5,485 bases of DNA from Verrucomicrobiota bacterium (lineage in GTDB: Bacteria > Verrucomicrobiota > Verrucomicrobiia > Chthoniobacterales > UBA10450), in assembly GCA_003218345.1 (NCBI GenBank), contig QHNF01000123.1, positions 4,059-9,543 on the forward strand, given 5' to 3'. Made by a program: the position numbers and the translations under genes. The notes beneath the pieces are model-generated. The model made no database searches. It had not been told where the DNA came from and saw only the letters and a list, made by a program, of their open reading frames with translations. Positions 1-5,440 of the stretch are shown piece after piece (position 1 is the stretch's first letter; every line of letters starts with the position of its first letter).

Positions 1-2
1 CC

Positions 3-659
3 GCAGGGACTTACAAGCTTCTGTATGTGAACCGCACGCCGGGTGCGACGGCCGTGCAGTCGATTGCCGTCCTTCCTTTTCACGCGCTCGATGGCGCCGC
101 ACAGACCGCGCTGGTAGCCGAGGGTATTCACGACGAAATCCTGGCCAGCCTGGCGCGACATTCGAATCTGAAAGTCATCTCTTACGGCTCGGTGGTTGAT
201 CCACGATTAGTCGACATGTCCCCAGCCCAGAAAGGCGAAACCCTCGGCGTTAAAACATTGCTCCAAGGAAGTCTTCAGCACGTGGGCAACGAATACCGCG
301 TAAACACTCACTTGATCCACGCGCCAACCGGCAGAACGCTCCACGCGGAAACCTATCAGGCTGGCGATGACGATCTCTTTGATCTGCAAAGTCGCATTGC
401 CCGCGATATGACCGAAGCATTAGGTTTGCGGAGCGAGGAACAGGAGCACGAAACTGCACCCACCGAAAACATCCGCGCGTACGAATTGTATCTCCAAGCC
501 CGCGAAGTCGAGCGACAGCCGGAGAACGAAATGGGAACAAATGCGCGCAAAGCAGCTGACTGGATCGGAACTTTGTTTTGGCTGAGATCAGACTCGCCTA
601 TCTCTATGCTCGTCTTCACTGGCAGGAAGATGACTGGAATCTTCGCGCAACTTACCTGA
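3..659 (+). CDS. TolB-like domain protein, N-terminal part of a frameshifted TolB/TPR gene, 5'-partial
   Basis: The frame is open from the left edge (translation begins AGTYKLLYVNRTPG), so the real start lies outside the window. Counting from the GTG at 27, residues 12-18 (SIAVLPF), 32-38 (EGIHDEI), 49-55 (KVISYGS), 73-83 (LGVKTLLQGSL) and 90-97 (YRVNTHLI) follow the pattern of the TolB-like/FlgO-type domain found in adenylate-cyclase-like, CadC-like and kinase-linked TPR proteins. In such proteins a DNA-binding winged helix, kinase or cyclase domain, often with a membrane helix, usually precedes this domain; none is visible here. The frame stays family-like through APTENIRAYELYLQAREVE and up to NARKAAD at about 560. 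After that it reads unrelated residues to the TGA at 657-659. The remainder of the protein continues in another frame as the next entry. Likely role (inference): signalling or regulatory scaffold. The domain call is firm; the biological role is unknown. Confidence 0.75.
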   Translation, partial: AGTYKLLYVNRTPGATAVQSIAVLPFHALDGAAQTALVAEGIHDEILASLARHSNLKVISYGSVVDPRLVDMSPAQKGETLGVKTLLQGSLQHVGNEYRVNTHLIHAPTGRTLHAETYQAGDDDLFDLQSRIARDMTEALGLRSEEQEHETAPTENIRAYELYLQAREVERQPENEMGTNARKAADWIGTLFWLRSDSPISMLVFTGRKMTGIFAQLT

Positions 660-1657
660 CGAAAGCCAAGTCGGCCGTTCAGCACCTCGTTAAATTGCAA
701 CCTCAGCTTCCCGAAACTCATGCTGCGCTTGGTTACTATTACTACTATGGCCACCGCGACTACGATCATGCCCTCCAGGAATTCAGAATCGCGCAACGCC
801 GGCTGCCGAATGACTCCGAGATTGCCGAAGCTATCGGCCTTGTTGAGCGACGGAAAGGAATTTGGGAAGATTCCATCGCCAACCTTAATCGCGCGACACA
901 GCTCGATCCACTGAACGCCCGTTTCCTCGGCATTCTTTCCGATACTTACGATGGATTACGGCGCTACGCAGACGAGAAACGGGTGATCGCACGGGAGCGC
1001 GCGTTGGTGGGCGAAGCGACCGATGTCCGGCTCGATGCCGCCATTGTCACAATGAAAGAAACCGGCAGCACGGCCGAGCTACGCCAGGTCCTAAACGGGA
1101 TCGATCCGAAAGATGATTCCGATTCGACTGGTTACACCCGCTGGATCGTCAACATGATGGAGCGTAAGTTCGACCAGGCTGTAACCGACGCACAACGGGC
1201 GCAACTGCCCAAATTTGAAGCAGCTTCCGCTATTTACCCACGGGAATTGCTTTGCGGGCTGGCGTACTGGAGCAAAGGAGATCGCGCCGCGGCGCTGCCA
1301 TTTTTTGAAAAGGCGCGCGTTGCGATGGAACCAGCCGTCGCCAAGGGAACAGAAGGGCCCCGGCTGCGAATCGCGCTCGCGATAGCTTATGCCGGCCTCG
1401 GCCAAAAAGATGATGCGATTCATCAGGGCACATTGGCCGTCGATGAGCGGCCGATCAGGGTTGATGCCGTGGCTGCGCCGCTGATCATTGGAAGCCTTGC
1501 TCGCGTTTACACGATGCTGGGCGAAAAAGAAAAGGCGTTGGATCTTTTGGAAAAAATAACAGTTGTCCCGTTCGGCCCGTCTCGCAGTTACCTGAAGCTC
1601 GATCCCTGCTGGGATGAGTTACGTAACGACCCGCGGTTTCAGCAACTCACACAGTAG
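578..1657 (+). CDS. TPR-repeat C-terminal part of the same frameshifted TolB/TPR gene
   Basis: This is the continuation of the preceding gene in the next frame. The frame is open from 560, where it reads LDRNFVLAEIRLAYLY, the usual first-TPR text of this family. The TTG at 578 is only the first start-like codon, and no convincing ribosome site precedes it, so I do not regard it as an independent gene. Counted from 578, residues 46-78 (including LGYYYYYGHRDYDHALQEF) and 80-112 are clear TPR units. Further TPR-like helices lie around residues 226-252, 262-290 and 305-328. The end, YLKLDPCWDELRNDPRFQQL, is the typical closing segment of TolB/TPR proteins, so the C-terminus is complete. TPR arrays bind protein partners; the partner is unknown. 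Joining both parts gives a classic TolB-like plus TPR layout with about seven residues missing at the junction. It is either a pseudogene or carries a sequence error. Confidence 0.75.
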   Translation: MAEIRLAYLYARLHWQEDDWNLRATYLTKAKSAVQHLVKLQPQLPETHAALGYYYYYGHRDYDHALQEFRIAQRRLPNDSEIAEAIGLVERRKGIWEDSIANLNRATQLDPLNARFLGILSDTYDGLRRYADEKRVIARERALVGEATDVRLDAAIVTMKETGSTAELRQVLNGIDPKDDSDSTGYTRWIVNMMERKFDQAVTDAQRAQLPKFEAASAIYPRELLCGLAYWSKGDRAAALPFFEKARVAMEPAVAKGTEGPRLRIALAIAYAGLGQKDDAIHQGTLAVDERPIRVDAVAAPLIIGSLARVYTMLGEKEKALDLLEKITVVPFGPSRSYLKLDPCWDELRNDPRFQQLTQ

Positions 1658-1755
1658 ATCGACACCGGACAACCTCTGTTCTCGACATGATGCCGATGCT
1701 ACCGCTTTATCCCTGCACTTTTACCTTCACTGCACTGCAACAGACGAGCAAGAGC

Positions 1756-1811
1756 AGGTGAAAGAGCATGATTAAAGAGGGTCTTTTCACTTTTCACCTT
1801 TCACTTCTCAC
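1756..1811. repeat. TTTTCAC-type tandem heptamer with an inverted partner
   Basis: Four consecutive heptamers occupy 1784-1811: TTTTCAC, TTTTCAC, CTTTCAC and TTCTCAC. Upstream, AGGTGAAA (1756-1763) is the perfect reverse complement of TTTCACCT (1792-1799), separated by 28 bases, so part of the array can pair in a long-loop hairpin. It lies about 100 bp after the TPR stop codon. It has no GC-rich stem and no T tail, so I do not call it a terminator. Its function is unknown; it may be one copy of a dispersed intergenic repeat. Confidence 0.5.
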
Positions 1812-1881
1812 AAGTCCAATCCCGCGCCCGACGTCGGACGATCTGAGCGTCTTTGCTGACCTCTGATCTCAGCTGCCGTAG

Positions 1882-1913
1882 CCTCTTGTCGCGCCGTAGC
1901 GTTGCGAAGGAGG
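1882..1913. repeat. REP-like intergenic hairpin
   Basis: The left arm CCTCTTGTCGC (1882-1892) pairs with the right arm GCGAAGGAGG (1904-1913). The result is ten base pairs, one of them a G-T wobble, with one bulged G and an 11-base loop (GCCGTAGCGTT). It sits inside noncoding DNA with no T run after it, so it resembles a dispersed palindromic element more than a terminator. From memory, similar phrases (GCCGTAGC...GCGAAGGAGGATG) recur between genes in Verrucomicrobiota. That is recollection, not a search result. Confidence 0.45.
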
Positions 1914-1998
1914 ATGGCGGAGGCCGGCTGACCCAACGTCCGCATTCGCTCGCAAAAGCGCTGCCGGTGGGTCTGATCTCTTCCCTTGGCCGCACCAG

Positions 1999-2065
1999 CT
2001 CCGGAAATTTTTCATCAAAAACTGAAACTCCAAGCCGCAAATCCCGTAGTGAAGGGAAGACCATG
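1999..2065 (+). repeat. Degenerate fourth copy of the shared leader element (copy A)
   Basis: CTCCGGAAATTTTT (1999-2012) matches the block TTCCGGAAAATTTTT before the NHL gene. The 26 bases at 2024-2049, ending AAATCCCGTAG, match the 3' copy at 5450-5475 at 18 of 26 positions, including an unbroken AAATCCCG. A purine-rich stretch and ATGAAG (2063) follow, as in the other copies. The reading frame from this ATG ends after only 25 codons (TGA at 2138-2140) and resembles no known protein. I read it as a decayed leader without a surviving gene. Confidence 0.4.
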
Positions 2066-2074
2066 AAGGGGGAC

Positions 2075-2119
2075 CTGACTCCACACACTAGCCTAAAGTA
2101 TAATAGACTAAAGTATAGT
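2075..2119 (+). promoter_or_regulatory. Candidate sigma-70 promoter with duplicated -10 box for the NHL gene
   Basis: A perfect TATAAT (2099-2104) lies 18 bases after CTGACT (2075-2080), a 4-of-6 match to the -35 consensus. The -10 sits inside a direct repeat: CTAAAGTATA occurs at 2093-2102 and again at 2108-2117. The second copy supplies another -10-like hexamer, TATAGT (2114-2119), 15 bases downstream. Transcription would start near 2111-2126, giving a leader of about 175-190 nt before the NHL start at 2300. The identification is from consensus matching only. Confidence 0.4.
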
Positions 2120-2198
2120 GGCGGAGGGCCTCTTCCGTGATCATGATAAGAACCCTCCCAGACCCCCGTGCATTTCTTACTCCCCGATCCGACAGCCG

Positions 2199-2224
2199 AA
2201 TTTTTCCGATTCCGGAAAATTTTT
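2199..2224 (+). promoter_or_regulatory. AT-rich dyad/terminator-like hairpin in the NHL leader
   Basis: AATTTTTCCG (2199-2208) and CGGAAAATT (2213-2221) form a 9-bp stem with one bulged T and an ATTC loop. The right arm runs into five Ts (2220-2224). This could be a weak intrinsic terminator or attenuator between the candidate promoter and the NHL gene, or a protein-binding dyad. The stem is poor in GC, so efficient termination is doubtful. The inner octamer TTCCGGAA (2210-2217) recurs at 5446-5453 in the leader at the right edge. Confidence 0.35.
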
Positions 2225-2261
2225 GAGAACTTCGCCACCGAATTCCCGGAGAAGAATGATG
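2225..2261 (+). promoter_or_regulatory. Shared leader element copy B with ribosome site, upstream of the NHL gene
   Basis: This copy has GAACTT (2227-2232), a C-rich spacer, AATTCCCGGAGAA and ATGATG (2256-2261). GGAG sits about 7 bases before the first ATG, so the element carries a plausible Shine-Dalgarno site. The same order and spacing recur at 3323-3357 and 5451-5485. In all three the distance from GAACTT to the first ATG is nearly constant (about 29-32 bases). The conserved element therefore looks like a translation-initiation leader, not merely a promoter. Confidence 0.55.
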
Positions 2262-2303
2262 AAAGGAAGAAACCAAATAAAAATGAAAGGAAAAAACATA
2301 TGA
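2256..2303 (+). CDS. Candidate 15-residue leader peptide overlapping the NHL start
   Basis: An ATGATG just after the leader's GGAG opens a 15-codon frame reading MMKGRNQIKMKGKNI. Its TGA (2301-2303) overlaps the ATG (2300-2302) of the NHL protein in an ATGA junction, the classic arrangement for translational coupling. The peptide is basic, and its DNA contains the repeat ATGAAAGGAARAAAC at 2259-2273 and 2283-2297. The second repeat's AAAGGA also serves as ribosome site for the NHL start. Alternatively this was once the N-terminus of the NHL protein and lost one base; in the HAF gene the equivalent mini-ORF is in frame with the protein. No homology is recognised. Confidence 0.35.
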   Translation: MMKGRNQIKMKGKNI

Positions 2304-2578
2304 AAACAATAACTAAGTTTATTTACACGGCCTTCGCGACTGTCACTCTCGCTACAGGGGCGGTAACCGCAAATGGCGCGCCCGGCGATCTATTCGTTTC
2401 CATTAATGGTGATGGCCAAAACGGTGGCGGTTCAATATACCAATATAGGCCGAACGGGCAGTTCAGGGTCTTTGCTTCTGGCCTTTCCCGGCCTCGCGGG
2501 GTGGCCTTTAACGTGTTGGCAATCTGTTTGTGGCAAACACGACGTTCGATGGCACCACATTTCAGGCATCGATTGTGA
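2300..2578 (+). CDS. Exported NHL-type beta-propeller, N-terminal part of a frameshifted gene
   Basis: The start at 2300 is chosen because AAAGGA lies about 8 bases upstream and a typical signal peptide follows: MKTITKF, a hydrophobic stretch to about residue 23, and AxA-type cleavage candidates near TANGA (residues 24-28). The first propeller unit then reads GDLFVSIN, SIYQYRPNGQ and LSRPRGVAFN. After FN (codon ending at 2512) the frame should continue with (S)VGNLFVAN but instead reads LAICLWQT to a TGA at 2576-2578. The missing text is present in the neighbouring frame, so one base has been lost at about 2513-2514. Repaired, the protein would span 2300-3213 with about 304 residues. Known NHL/SMP-30-like proteins bind ligands or catalyse lactone hydrolysis; no metal-site residues are evident, so only the fold is predicted. 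Confidence 0.7.
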   Translation: MKTITKFIYTAFATVTLATGAVTANGAPGDLFVSINGDGQNGGGSIYQYRPNGQFRVFASGLSRPRGVAFNVLAICLWQTRRSMAPHFRHRL

Positions 2579-3213
2579 AAATTACTTCGAGGGGTACGGA
2601 GAGCACCGTTGCCATGCTCAGCGGTAACCTTTTTGGCGAGGGCGTGGCGTTTGACCAGTCAGGCAACCTCTTTTTTATGGCTGTAGATCAAATAAACCTA
2701 GTCGGCACGATCTACAAAATTACTCCGGATGGCGTAATCAGCACATTCGGCAATGTAACGAGTGGAGGTGGGGGCATCGCCTTTGACAGCGCGGGCAATC
2801 TCTTCGCAGGTAGCGGTGATCAAATTATCTACAAGTTTACTCCGGACGGCGCAAGGAGCGTGTTCGTTGGTCCATCAGCCTTCACGGACGATGCGCAACC
2901 CGCCGGCCCGGCTTTTGATAGCCTCGGCAATCTTTTTGTTGGCACGGAGTCGGGGTGCCCGCCCGCGGAGCCAGACTCCATCCTCAAATTCACTCCGGAC
3001 GGAGTCGAAACCACATTTGCCACGGACCTCACGCTTCCTCGAGGGCTCGCGTTTGATCGGAGCGGAAACCTGTTTGTGACCGAACTCCTTTGTGATACGG
3101 CGGGCAGCGATATCTTAGAGTTTAGACCGGACGGCACCAGGAGGGTCTTTGCTGTTGTCTCTGGTCAGACCAATAGCGGCCCTGAGTTCCTCGCGTTCCA
3201 GCGTGGCCCATAG
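2530..3213 (+). CDS. NHL-type beta-propeller, C-terminal five blades of the same frameshifted gene
   Basis: This frame is already family-like from about 2515 (VGNLFVANTTFDG). The GTG at 2530 has no ribosome site and is not a believable independent start. Five units follow, each shaped as GNLF(V), a variable loop, I(Y/L)KxTPDG, (S/T)xF and a (G)xAFDxxG closing strand: units begin near 2518, 2665, 2797, 2926 and 3064. With the unit in the N-terminal part this makes six, fitting a six-bladed propeller. The last repeat ends EFLAFQRGP at the stop; the PEP-CTERM sorting tail common in related Verrucomicrobiota proteins is absent. The gap to the HAF gene is 174 bases from stop to the 3388 start and contains that gene's own leader copy. 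The protein is probably extracytoplasmic; its substrate is unknown. Confidence 0.75.
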   Translation: MANTTFDGTTFQASIVKITSRGTESTVAMLSGNLFGEGVAFDQSGNLFFMAVDQINLVGTIYKITPDGVISTFGNVTSGGGGIAFDSAGNLFAGSGDQIIYKFTPDGARSVFVGPSAFTDDAQPAGPAFDSLGNLFVGTESGCPPAEPDSILKFTPDGVETTFATDLTLPRGLAFDRSGNLFVTELLCDTAGSDILEFRPDGTRRVFAVVSGQTNSGPEFLAFQRGP

Positions 3214-3310
3214 CTAGTGGCTAGAGCGCTGACGCGGCCAAGTCGCAAAAGTTCGCTGCGCGAATGGATTATCCCTGATAGGCGCTCGCCACCCGATTTT
3301 ACTAATCTCT

Positions 3311-3357
3311 GCAATTATTCGAGAACTTCGGTCCGGAAATCCCGCAGAACAACAATG
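3311..3357 (+). promoter_or_regulatory. Shared leader element copy C upstream of the HAF-repeat gene
   Basis: GCAATTATTC, GAACTT (3323-3328), a GGTCC spacer, AAATCCCGCAGAAC and ATGAAA (3355) reproduce the other copies in order and spacing. The expected GGAG is GCAG here, and three extra bases precede the ATG, so this ribosome site is weakened. ATGAAAGAAAAAAAC (3355-3369) matches the mini-ORF repeat after copy B at 14 of 15 bases, so similarity continues past the first ATG. Confidence 0.55.
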
Positions 3358-3387
3358 AAAGAAAAAAACACCCGAGAACAACTAATT

Positions 3388-5217
3388 ATGAAAAGCTTCC
3401 TGCTAATAACCATATGCTTGTGCGCATGCCTGGCAGTCCAGGCGCAAAGCCCAACCCCGTCCCCGCCGCAGTATTCGATTACCGACATCAATGGTTCGCT
3501 CGACAGCTCCACTGCTTGTTGCATCAACAATGCCGCGCAGGTTGCCGGGACCTACGCCGATCCCGCGCTGGGCTCTTCTTCCATCGCTTTCCGCTACAGC
3601 GATGGAACCGTCCAGAGCCTCGGCACGTTTACCGGAGGAAACACGAGCACGGCTGCCGGAATCAATAGTTCAGGGCAGGTAACTGGTTATGCAGCTACCC
3701 AATCTGGAGACTCGCATGCGTTTGTTTGGTCGGGTGGACCGATGCAGGATCTTGGGACACTCGGCGGCACCAGCAGCAGCGGCTTTGGTATCAATGACGC
3801 TGGGACGGTCGTGGGTGACGCCCTTGATGGCCAGCACAACTATTATCAAGCGATTATCTATAGTGGCGGTGTCATGACGAGCTTGGGACTTTCGCCCGGC
3901 TCGCAAAGCTTTGCCAATGCGATAAACGCGGCCGAACAAATCACCGGCAGCATGGGTGTGAACTTCCAGGACCACGCGTTTCTTTATTCCAACGGCAGTG
4001 CCCAAGACCTGGGAGTGCTTGGGGCTGGTTACAACAGCTATGGCCGGGGGATCAATGCAGAAGGAGACGTAACTGGATTTGGCGAACTCGCAACGTATAA
4101 CAGACACGCGTTTCTCTATTCGTCAGGCAGTGGCATGCAGGATCTTGGGACACTAAGTGGCGGCGCCTACGACGAAAGCTTTGCAAATGCCATCAACAAC
4201 TCGAGCCAGGTCACTGGCAATTCCGATACCGGCACAGGGACGAGAGCCGGCTTTCTTTTCACCGGTGGAATCATGTATGACCTGAATTCGCTGGTCCCTG
4301 CGGATTCCGGCGTGACTAACATCCAAAGTGGCATTGGCGGATCCAGCCAAGGCAACGCCATTAATGACTTCGGCCAGATCGCGGCTACTGGCACCTCTAC
4401 CGTCGATGGGCACCAGCACGCGCTGATTCTCACTCCGGTGCCGGCTTCGAGCACCACTACGGTCTCGGCTAATTCAAGCTACGAGACGGCGGTAGCCCCG
4501 GTCACGAACTCAAACACGCCTAATGCCACTACGGTGGCGCTGGTAGATGGCACAGCCAGCAGTGATCAGACCGTACAGATAAGCTTCGACAGCAGCCTTC
4601 CACCGAGCTCTTCTACGTTCCAGGCAGCGAGTGACCCGGTGAGTGTCTCCGGTACTGGCTCAGATACGTTCGTGCTCCAGATCTCATATAATGAAGCGCA
4701 GGCGATCAGTGTATTTGGCAGCGAAGACAACGTCCAGCTGATGTGGCTCGACCCGAGTGACAACCAATGGAAGCTGGCGGTGGCAGGAAACACCGGTGGC
4801 ACGCCCACCGCTGTTCAAGGCCCTTATGATCCGAACACCGATTTTCAGCTCGGCTATTACGGCGTGGATACCGTAAACAATGTTGTCTGGGCAGTCATTA
4901 ACCACAACAGTCAGTTTGTGGTCAGTGGCAATCAAGCGCCAGTAGTTAACGCCGGCCCCGATCAGACCATCACCACCCCGAGAACGACATTGGTTGGTTC
5001 TGCCATAGATGACGGTCTTCCGAACCCGCCCGGTGCTTTGACTTACTCGTGGACAAAAGTGAGCGGGCCGGGCAAAGTCAAGTTCGCCAACGTGAATTCC
5101 GCCAGCACAACGGCGACGTTTGGCAAACGGGGCTCTTATACGCTGATGCTCACTGCCAGTGACGGCGCTCTGTCCAGTAGCGACACGGTAGTCATTGATT
5201 TTAACCGCCGGCGATAA
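3388..5217 (+). CDS. Exported HAF-repeat beta-propeller protein with C-terminal PKD-like domain
   Basis: From the ATG at 3388 the protein has 609 residues. Residues 1-19 (MKSFLLITICLCACLAVQA) form a signal peptide with cleavage likely after VQA. About seven repeats of roughly 43 residues follow (about 28-352), with the HAF position at 67, 110, 154, 196, 240, 286 and 344. Exact His-Ala-Phe occurs at 110, 196 and 240, usually followed by (V/L)(W/Y)SxG and (M)QDLGTLGG. Residues about 356-512 form a beta-rich domain that I cannot name (FVLQISYNEAQ, VQLMWLDPSDNQW, NNVVWAVINHNSQFVV). Residues 515-606 are a PKD/K319L-like domain (APVVNAGPDQT, GALTYSWTKVSGPG, YTLMLTASDGALSSSDTVVI). The end, DFNRRR, has no sorting tail. 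An in-frame ATG at 3355 directly after the leader would add 11 charged residues (MKEKNTREQLI). The GTG at 3217 is unlikely because it precedes the leader. Likely surface or secreted; function unknown. L-C-A-C at 11-14 is a weak lipobox alternative. Confidence 0.85.
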   Translation: MKSFLLITICLCACLAVQAQSPTPSPPQYSITDINGSLDSSTACCINNAAQVAGTYADPALGSSSIAFRYSDGTVQSLGTFTGGNTSTAAGINSSGQVTGYAATQSGDSHAFVWSGGPMQDLGTLGGTSSSGFGINDAGTVVGDALDGQHNYYQAIIYSGGVMTSLGLSPGSQSFANAINAAEQITGSMGVNFQDHAFLYSNGSAQDLGVLGAGYNSYGRGINAEGDVTGFGELATYNRHAFLYSSGSGMQDLGTLSGGAYDESFANAINNSSQVTGNSDTGTGTRAGFLFTGGIMYDLNSLVPADSGVTNIQSGIGGSSQGNAINDFGQIAATGTSTVDGHQHALILTPVPASSTTTVSANSSYETAVAPVTNSNTPNATTVALVDGTASSDQTVQISFDSSLPPSSSTFQAASDPVSVSGTGSDTFVLQISYNEAQAISVFGSEDNVQLMWLDPSDNQWKLAVAGNTGGTPTAVQGPYDPNTDFQLGYYGVDTVNNVVWAVINHNSQFVVSGNQAPVVNAGPDQTITTPRTTLVGSAIDDGLPNPPGALTYSWTKVSGPGKVKFANVNSASTTATFGKRGSYTLMLTASDGALSSSDTVVIDFNRRR

Positions 5218-5341
5218 TGGATGGAGCGAGCTTCAGCCGCATGCGCACCTATGAAAACGAAAAGTAAAATCAGTGGTTACATTGTTCGCAGTAGCGCAGC
5301 CGCAGCGCAACCGCCGTGCTTCGAATCATCGATTTGTCTGT

Positions 5342-5370
5342 ATCCGTGAAATCCGCACTTATCCGCGGTT
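5342..5370. repeat. Short ATCCG tandem array
   Basis: ATCCGTGAA, ATCCGCACTT and ATCCGCGGTT follow one another, with ATCCG at 5342, 5351 and 5361. It lies in the noncoding gap after the HAF gene. From memory, similar ATCCGTG-type arrays recur between genes in Verrucomicrobiota and related soil bacteria; I cannot confirm this here. No function is assigned. Confidence 0.4.
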
Positions 5371-5402
5371 TAATGATTTTTTCTTTTCCCGCAAAAAATA
5401 GC

Positions 5403-5424
5403 TTGACACTGTCGGGGGGGGGGG
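5403..5424 (+). promoter_or_regulatory. TTGACA box followed by an 11-G tract upstream of the next gene
   Basis: A perfect -35 hexamer TTGACA (5403-5408) is followed after five bases by eleven consecutive Gs (5414-5424). The tract fills most of the space where a 17-base spacer would lie. The hexamer at the expected -10 position (5426-5431, TCGCAG) does not resemble TATAAT, so promoter activity is uncertain. If it is a promoter, its spacing would be sensitive to G-tract slippage. It lies about 55-75 bases before the ATGATG at the right edge. Confidence 0.3.
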
Positions 5425-5440
5425 CTCGCAGACTGCAGCA

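Larger units (their letters stand above)
1658..1998. other. Intergenic region after the TolB/TPR gene
   Basis: I see no credible gene on either strand. Open frames here (for example 1853-2140 on + and 1801-2238 on -) have low-complexity, Arg/Ser-rich translations without family resemblance. The region holds the heptamer repeat and the REP-like hairpin listed separately. No clear intrinsic terminator for the TPR gene is visible. Confidence 0.6.
5218..5440. other. Intergenic region between the HAF gene and the next leader
   Basis: This stretch has no recognisable gene. A 32-codon frame (5251-5349, starting MKTKSKISG) lacks a ribosome site and runs into the ATCCG array. No GC-rich stem with a T tail is evident, although a T-rich run (about 5378-5388) precedes the TTGACA box. 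The rest is unremarkable. Confidence 0.55.

Noticed and set aside
356..796. 146-codon open frame on the minus strand
   Set aside because: It is the shadow of the TolB/TPR gene, and its translation has no recognisable domain.
2063..2140. 25-codon ORF after the degenerate leader copy A
   Set aside because: No protein resemblance; it runs through the candidate promoter repeat. More likely a chance frame after a decayed leader.
1801..2238. 145-codon open frame on the minus strand
   Set aside because: The translation is Arg/Ser-rich without family resemblance or ribosome site, and it overlaps the repeats, candidate promoter and leader copy A.
3217..3387. GTG start giving a 666-residue HAF protein
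   Set aside because: The extension has no ribosome site, crosses the leader element and buries the signal peptide. 3388, or 3355, fits better.
3388..3430. Lipoprotein signal (LCAC) in the HAF protein
   Set aside because: Cys at the -2 position is unusual for a lipobox, and a standard VQA cleavage site follows a few residues later; kept only as an alternative.
3742..4154. Regular repeats that might suggest a CRISPR-like array
   Set aside because: They are in-frame protein repeats of about 43 residues with diverging DNA, not identical spaced repeats.
5251..5349. 32-codon ORF starting MKTKSKISG
   Set aside because: No ribosome site or signal peptide, and it ends within the ATCCG array.
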